The position numbers and the translations under genes are program-made. The notes beneath the pieces are model-generated. The model did no database searches and had not been told where the DNA came from. It was given only the letters and a program-made list of their open reading frames with translations. Below are positions 60,768 to 64,000 of a stretch of DNA of 64,000 bases, piece by piece. The first letter of the stretch is position 1. The number at the start of each line of letters is the position of its first letter. The DNA comes from Reddybacter sp041277045. Its GTDB lineage: Bacteria; Pseudomonadota; Gammaproteobacteria; Pseudomonadales; Porticoccaceae. The stretch lies in assembly GCA_041277045.1 (NCBI GenBank), contig JBGFSY010000001.1, positions 992,001 to 1,056,000 on the forward strand, in the 5' to 3' direction.

Positions 60768-61766
60768 ATGCAAAATACATTAACAGAACTTCTGACACCA
60801 CGAACAATCGATGTTACGGAATATGATTCCACGCATGCCAAGATTGTTCTCGAGCCATTAGAGCGAGGCTTCGGTCATACTCTGGGCAATGCTCTCAGAC
60901 GCATATTACTATCCTCTATGCCAGGATGTGCAATCGTTGAAGTTGAAATTGACGGTGTACTCCACGAGTACTCCGCAATTGAAGGTGTCCAGGAAGATGT
61001 TATTGAGATCCTTCTCAACCTCAAAGATGTTGCCATCCTTTTGCATGGCAAGAATGAAGCAGAATTAGTTCTTTCTAAAACTGGACCTGGTCCCCTCACC
61101 GCTGGTGATATTCAAACTGACGCCAGCGTTGAAATCGTCAACCCCGATTATGTTATCGCCAACATTTCCGGTGATATTTCTTTGAATATGCGCCTTCGTA
61201 TTGCAAGAGGTCGTGGCTATCAGCCTGCCGATGCACGCGAGAGTGATGAAGAAGAGACGCGAGCAATTGGCCGCCTACAACTAGACGCCTCTTACAGCCC
61301 TGTACGTCGAGTCTCTTACGTTGTTGAGAGCGCACGTGTCGAACAGCGTACGGATCTGGATAAGTTGATTCTTGATCTCGAGACCAACGGTACTATAGAT
61401 CCTGAAGAAGCTATCCGCCGCGCCGCGACAATCCTTCAGCAGCAGCTAGCAGTATTTGTTGACCTTGAGCGTGAAAAACAAGTCGAGCCTGAGCAGCGCG
61501 AAGATGAGGTAGATCCAATCTTACTTCGACCTGTTGACGATCTCGAGTTGACGGTACGTTCAGCAAACTGTCTTAAAGCGGAAACAATTTATTATATTGG
61601 TGACCTTATACAGCGCACTGAAGTTGAGTTGTTAAAGACGCCAAACCTGGGCAAAAAATCGCTCACTGAAATCAAAGATGTACTGGCTTCCCGTGGCCTC
61701 TCATTGGGTATGCGCCTTGAGAACTGGCCGCCTGCCAGCTTGAAGCAAGAAAGCGAAAGCATTTAA
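60768..61766 (+). CDS. rpoA: RNA polymerase alpha subunit
   Basis: RpoA dimerises to start assembly of the polymerase and reads UP elements and activators. The 332-residue product has the N-terminal assembly domain at about 1-235 (AKIVLEPLERGFGHTLGNAL and RRILLSSMPGCAIVEVEIDG). A flexible linker and the C-terminal DNA-binding domain at about 250-320 follow. VRSANCLKAETIYYIGDL carries the key arginine (R265 in E. coli). UP-element use fits the AT-rich DNA before the rRNA promoters of this window. Confidence 0.98.
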   Translation: MQNTLTELLTPRTIDVTEYDSTHAKIVLEPLERGFGHTLGNALRRILLSSMPGCAIVEVEIDGVLHEYSAIEGVQEDVIEILLNLKDVAILLHGKNEAELVLSKTGPGPLTAGDIQTDASVEIVNPDYVIANISGDISLNMRLRIARGRGYQPADARESDEEETRAIGRLQLDASYSPVRRVSYVVESARVEQRTDLDKLILDLETNGTIDPEEAIRRAATILQQQLAVFVDLEREKQVEPEQREDEVDPILLRPVDDLELTVRSANCLKAETIYYIGDLIQRTEVELLKTPNLGKKSLTEIKDVLASRGLSLGMRLENWPPASLKQESESI

Positions 61767-61821
61767 TTTAACTGGGGCTGGCACTTGTTGCCAGCTCGTA
61801 TCAGGATAGGAATACAGTCTT

Positions 61822-62217
61822 ATGCGTCATCGTCACAGTGGACGTCAACTCAATCGTAATAGCTCACACCGCAAAGCCATGTTTCGCAATATGACAGCAT
61901 CTCTGCTTGAGCACGAAGTTATTAAAACCACTCTACCCAAGGCCAAAGAATTGCGCCGTGTTGCAGAGCCGCTGATTACGCTGTCTAAAGTTGATAGTGT
62001 TGCCAATCGTCGCTTGGCTTTTGACCGCCTGCGTTGCAAAGCTACAGTCGGTAAATTATTCGGTGAGCTTGGTCCTCGTTTTGAAGCTCGCCCCGGTGGT
62101 TATACGCGCATTCTGAAGTGCGGCTATCGTACGGGTGATAAGGCACCAATGGCTTACATTGAGCTCGTTGATCGTGCTGTTGAGCCTGAAGAAGAGTTTG
62201 AGGCTGTTGAGGAATAA
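61822..62217 (+). CDS. rplQ: Ribosomal protein L17
   Basis: L17 lies near the tunnel exit. The 131-residue product starts MRHRHSGRQLNRNSSHRKAM. It has EVIKTTLPKAKELRRVAEPL and GGYTRILKCGYRTGDKAPMA. An acidic tail (EPEEEFEAVEE) ends it. It is the last gene of the ribosomal cluster and is followed by a clear terminator. Confidence 0.98.
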   Translation: MRHRHSGRQLNRNSSHRKAMFRNMTASLLEHEVIKTTLPKAKELRRVAEPLITLSKVDSVANRRLAFDRLRCKATVGKLFGELGPRFEARPGGYTRILKCGYRTGDKAPMAYIELVDRAVEPEEEFEAVEE

Positions 62218-62231
62218 TACCTCCGCAGACA

Positions 62232-62260
62232 AAAAAAACCGGACCTGTTCCGGTTTTTTT
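62232..62260 (+). terminator. Terminator of the alpha operon
   Basis: A 12-bp stem (AAAAAAACCGGA with TCCGGTTTTTTT) around the loop CCTGT ends in seven T residues, 15 bases after the rplQ stop. It is symmetric and may also stop apaH transcription from the other side. Confidence 0.92.
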
Positions 62261-62299
62261 ATGTCTGGGATTTAGGTATCTCCCTGCATAAGTAATTTC

Positions 62300-63103
62300 T
62301 TAGTCGCAACTACAGTGGCTATATTTCCTGGTCGACAAATTCATCAGGCGCATCCGCCCGCCCCATACGCAGCCTGTGTCGAGGGGAAACAGATTTTCGC
62401 CCTGCACGTTACCTTCAAGGGCCGCCCAGTGGCCGAAAATTATATTGTTATTGGCTGTCTTACGCTGTGGGTGGCTGTACCAGGGGGCGAAACCCTCTGG
62501 TGACTCTTCGGGCCCATATTTCACGCTGAGCTCCAGCTCACCTTGAGCGTTGCAAAAACGCATACGGGTGAAGTAGTTCGTGATGCAGCGAAGTTGTACG
62601 CCTAGGCTCTGTGATTTATGCCAGCTACCCGGCGTATTACCGTACATATGTTCGAAAAATAGTTCGGCATTGTCACTATGAAGGACGCTCTCTACTCGCT
62701 TCGCTTTCCCCAGTGCTGTCTTTAGACTCCACTGGGGAGGGATTCCTGCGTGCACCATGACATAGCCATGTTCGTGGAGGAGTAATGGTTGTTGTTGCAG
62801 CCAGGCCAATAACTCATCCCGGTCCGTAGCGCTGAGTATTTCCTGCAGTGTGTCTTTCGGGTTGAGCCGTTTGATGCCGCGAGCAGTCGCGAGTAGATGC
62901 AGGTCGTGATTGCCTAGAACCATCTTAAAAGCTGGCCCAAGCCCTTTTACATAGCGCAGTGTCTCGAGGGACTGTGGGCCGCGATTAACGATGTCACCTG
63001 CCGCCCAAAGTTGATCACACTGAGGATCAAAATCAACCTGTTTAAGTAAGCAGAGCAAAGGCTGTAAGCAGCCCTGTAAATCGCCAACAGCATAGATTGT
63101 CAT
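62300..63103 (-). CDS. apaH: Diadenosine tetraphosphatase (symmetrical)
   Basis: ApaH splits Ap4A into two ADP molecules and also removes Np4 caps from RNA. The 267-residue product has the phosphoesterase motifs GDLQGCLQPL at 7-16, AGDIVNRGPQSLE near 36-48 and LGNHDLHLLA near 63-72. VMVHAGIPPQW comes later. It lies five bases after apaG on the minus strand, in the conserved rsmA-apaG-apaH order. It is convergent with rplQ. Confidence 0.97.
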   Translation of the reverse strand: MTIYAVGDLQGCLQPLLCLLKQVDFDPQCDQLWAAGDIVNRGPQSLETLRYVKGLGPAFKMVLGNHDLHLLATARGIKRLNPKDTLQEILSATDRDELLAWLQQQPLLLHEHGYVMVHAGIPPQWSLKTALGKAKRVESVLHSDNAELFFEHMYGNTPGSWHKSQSLGVQLRCITNYFTRMRFCNAQGELELSVKYGPEESPEGFAPWYSHPQRKTANNNIIFGHWAALEGNVQGENLFPLDTGCVWGGRMRLMNLSTRKYSHCSCD

Positions 63104-63108
63104 GCTGA

Positions 63109-63483
63109 CTAGTTCACCGCGTTGGGTAGTGCCAGAGTGAATACGGGTATATCAACCTCGAACCCCAGCCCATTTTCTCCTTGCATGTGGTAACTGCCCT
63201 GCATTGTGCCAACCACCGTTTCTAGTACAGCACCGCTGCTGTATTGATAGCTGTCTCCCGGTGAGATCAAGGGTTGCTCGCCGACGACACCCATTCCCTT
63301 TACCTCACGGCGGACGCCGTTGCCATCGATAATTATCCAGTGGCGGCTGATTAGTTGCGCGCCAATGTGCCCCTCATTAGTCAGCGTTATATGGTAAGCA
63401 AAAGCATACTGCTTTTTTTCAGGGCTCGATTGATAGGGTAGGTATTCAGTGTCTATCACTACCTTGATTGATTCGGTCTTCAT
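63109..63483 (-). CDS. apaG: ApaG-domain protein
   Basis: ApaG is a small fibronectin-type beta-sandwich protein associated with cobalt/magnesium resistance; its exact role is not settled. The 124-residue product has the conserved AYHITLTNEGHIGAQLISRH and the glycine-rich loop VVGEQPLISPGDSYQYSSG. It ends with the typical PVFTLALP. It sits between rsmA and apaH, 24 bases from the former. Confidence 0.96.
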   Translation of the reverse strand: MKTESIKVVIDTEYLPYQSSPEKKQYAFAYHITLTNEGHIGAQLISRHWIIIDGNGVRREVKGMGVVGEQPLISPGDSYQYSSGAVLETVVGTMQGSYHMQGENGLGFEVDIPVFTLALPNAVN

Positions 63484-63507
63484 CGCTGTCTGCTCATGGT
63501 CGTCCTC

Positions 63508-64000
63508 TTAGCGGAATTGACTCAGTTGATTGGCCAAATGAATGAACTCCTCTACAGAGAAGGTCTCTGGGCGCCGCCCCAGATCAATGTCGGCCAGGCA
63601 GTTCTCAGGCAACTTTTTGAGTATAAGCTTGAGTCCGTTTCGCAGGGTCTTGCGACGTTGCTGGAAGCAGGCATTAATCATCTGGGCAAAAAAGACGGGA
63701 TCAGAAACAGGTGTTGTTCTCTCTCTAGGGCGTAGTCGGACGATGGCGGATTCCACCTTGGGGGCAGGCCTGAAAGCAGAGGGGGGGACGACAAATAATG
63801 GCTCAACATGGCAGTGGTATTGCACCATGACACTCAAGCGACCATAGGTTTTGTTGCCCTCTGGGGAGGCAAGTCGGTCGACAACCTCTTTTTGCAGCAT
63901 AAAGTGCATGTCGCGAATACAGGACTTGTAGCTTAGTAAATGAAAGAGCAGTGGGGTCGAAATGTTATAGGGTAAATTGCCGATAATGCGTAGTGGCTGA
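63508..64000 (-). CDS. rsmA: 16S rRNA dimethyladenosine methyltransferase (5' end outside window)
   Basis: RsmA (KsgA) methylates two adjacent adenines near the 3' end of 16S rRNA as a late step of 30S assembly. Only the last 163 codons are in the window; the frame is open at the edge. The catalytic motif IIGNLPYNISTPLLFHLL, which holds the target adenine, is just inside the boundary. VVPPSAFRPAPKVESAIVRL and the C-terminal helical region follow. The methylated 3' hairpin of 16S is present in both rRNA genes here. Confidence 0.97.
   Translation of the reverse strand, partial: QPLRIIGNLPYNISTPLLFHLLSYKSCIRDMHFMLQKEVVDRLASPEGNKTYGRLSVMVQYHCHVEPLFVVPPSAFRPAPKVESAIVRLRPRERTTPVSDPVFFAQMINACFQQRRKTLRNGLKLILKKLPENCLADIDLGRRPETFSVEEFIHLANQLSQFR

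Overview
The window comes from a gammaproteobacterium of moderate GC content. The gene order argC - DUF6776 protein - bactofilin - erpA - anmK - M23 peptidase - tyrS - rRNA, and the order rRNA - birA - coaX - SPOR protein - tRNAs - tuf - secE - nusG - ribosomal genes, are both known from Pseudomonas and relatives. The 16S sequence and layout suggest a marine Cellvibrionales/Spongiibacteraceae-like bacterium. That placement is inference and no database was searched. Nearly everything here is core chromosome.

Layout. 1-4685 (minus strand): the 5' part of an ammonium-transporter/PAS/GGDEF/EAL fusion gene, hemJ, and a ClC chloride-channel gene. 4749-11944: argC, a coiled-coil membrane protein, a bactofilin, erpA, a DsrE-like protein, then anmK and an M23 peptidase on the minus strand, then tyrS. 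11945-24404: two virtually identical rRNA operons in direct tandem (16S - tRNA-Ile - tRNA-Ala - 23S - 5S). Each has three promoters and a terminator, and a 672-bp spacer lies between them. 24553-27307: birA, coaX and a SPOR-like protein with a 12-bp coding tandem repeat. 27446-29406: five tRNAs (Thr, Tyr, Gly, Thr, Trp) surrounding the first tuf gene. 29426-41285: secE, nusG, rplKA, rplJL and rpoBC. 41423-45901: the str operon (rpsL, rpsG, fusA, second tuf). 46095-48179: a second EF-G gene on the opposite strand. 48525-59162: the S10 and spc operons (rpsJ to rpmJ, including secY). 59304-62217: the alpha operon (rpsM, rpsK, rpsD, rpoA, rplQ). 62300-64000 (minus): apaH, apaG and the 3' part of rsmA.

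The genes form one growth-related block. It holds ribosomal RNA, tRNAs, elongation factors, most ribosomal proteins, the alpha, beta and beta' subunits of RNA polymerase, NusG, and the core translocon SecE/SecY. Several promoters that I could read share a TAGAAT -10 box followed by a GC-rich discriminator, the usual sign of growth-rate and stringent control.

I found no CRISPR array, insertion sequence, prophage, defence system or clearly undescribed multi-gene system. The points most worth a second look are: the tandem rRNA operons carrying a copied tail of tyrS; a terminator-like perfect hairpin inside both rRNA spacers; the ammonium transporter fused to c-di-GMP domains; the inverted fusA2 lodged between the str and S10 operons; the gene conversion visible between the two tuf genes; and the 14-copy KIES/KIEP repeat.
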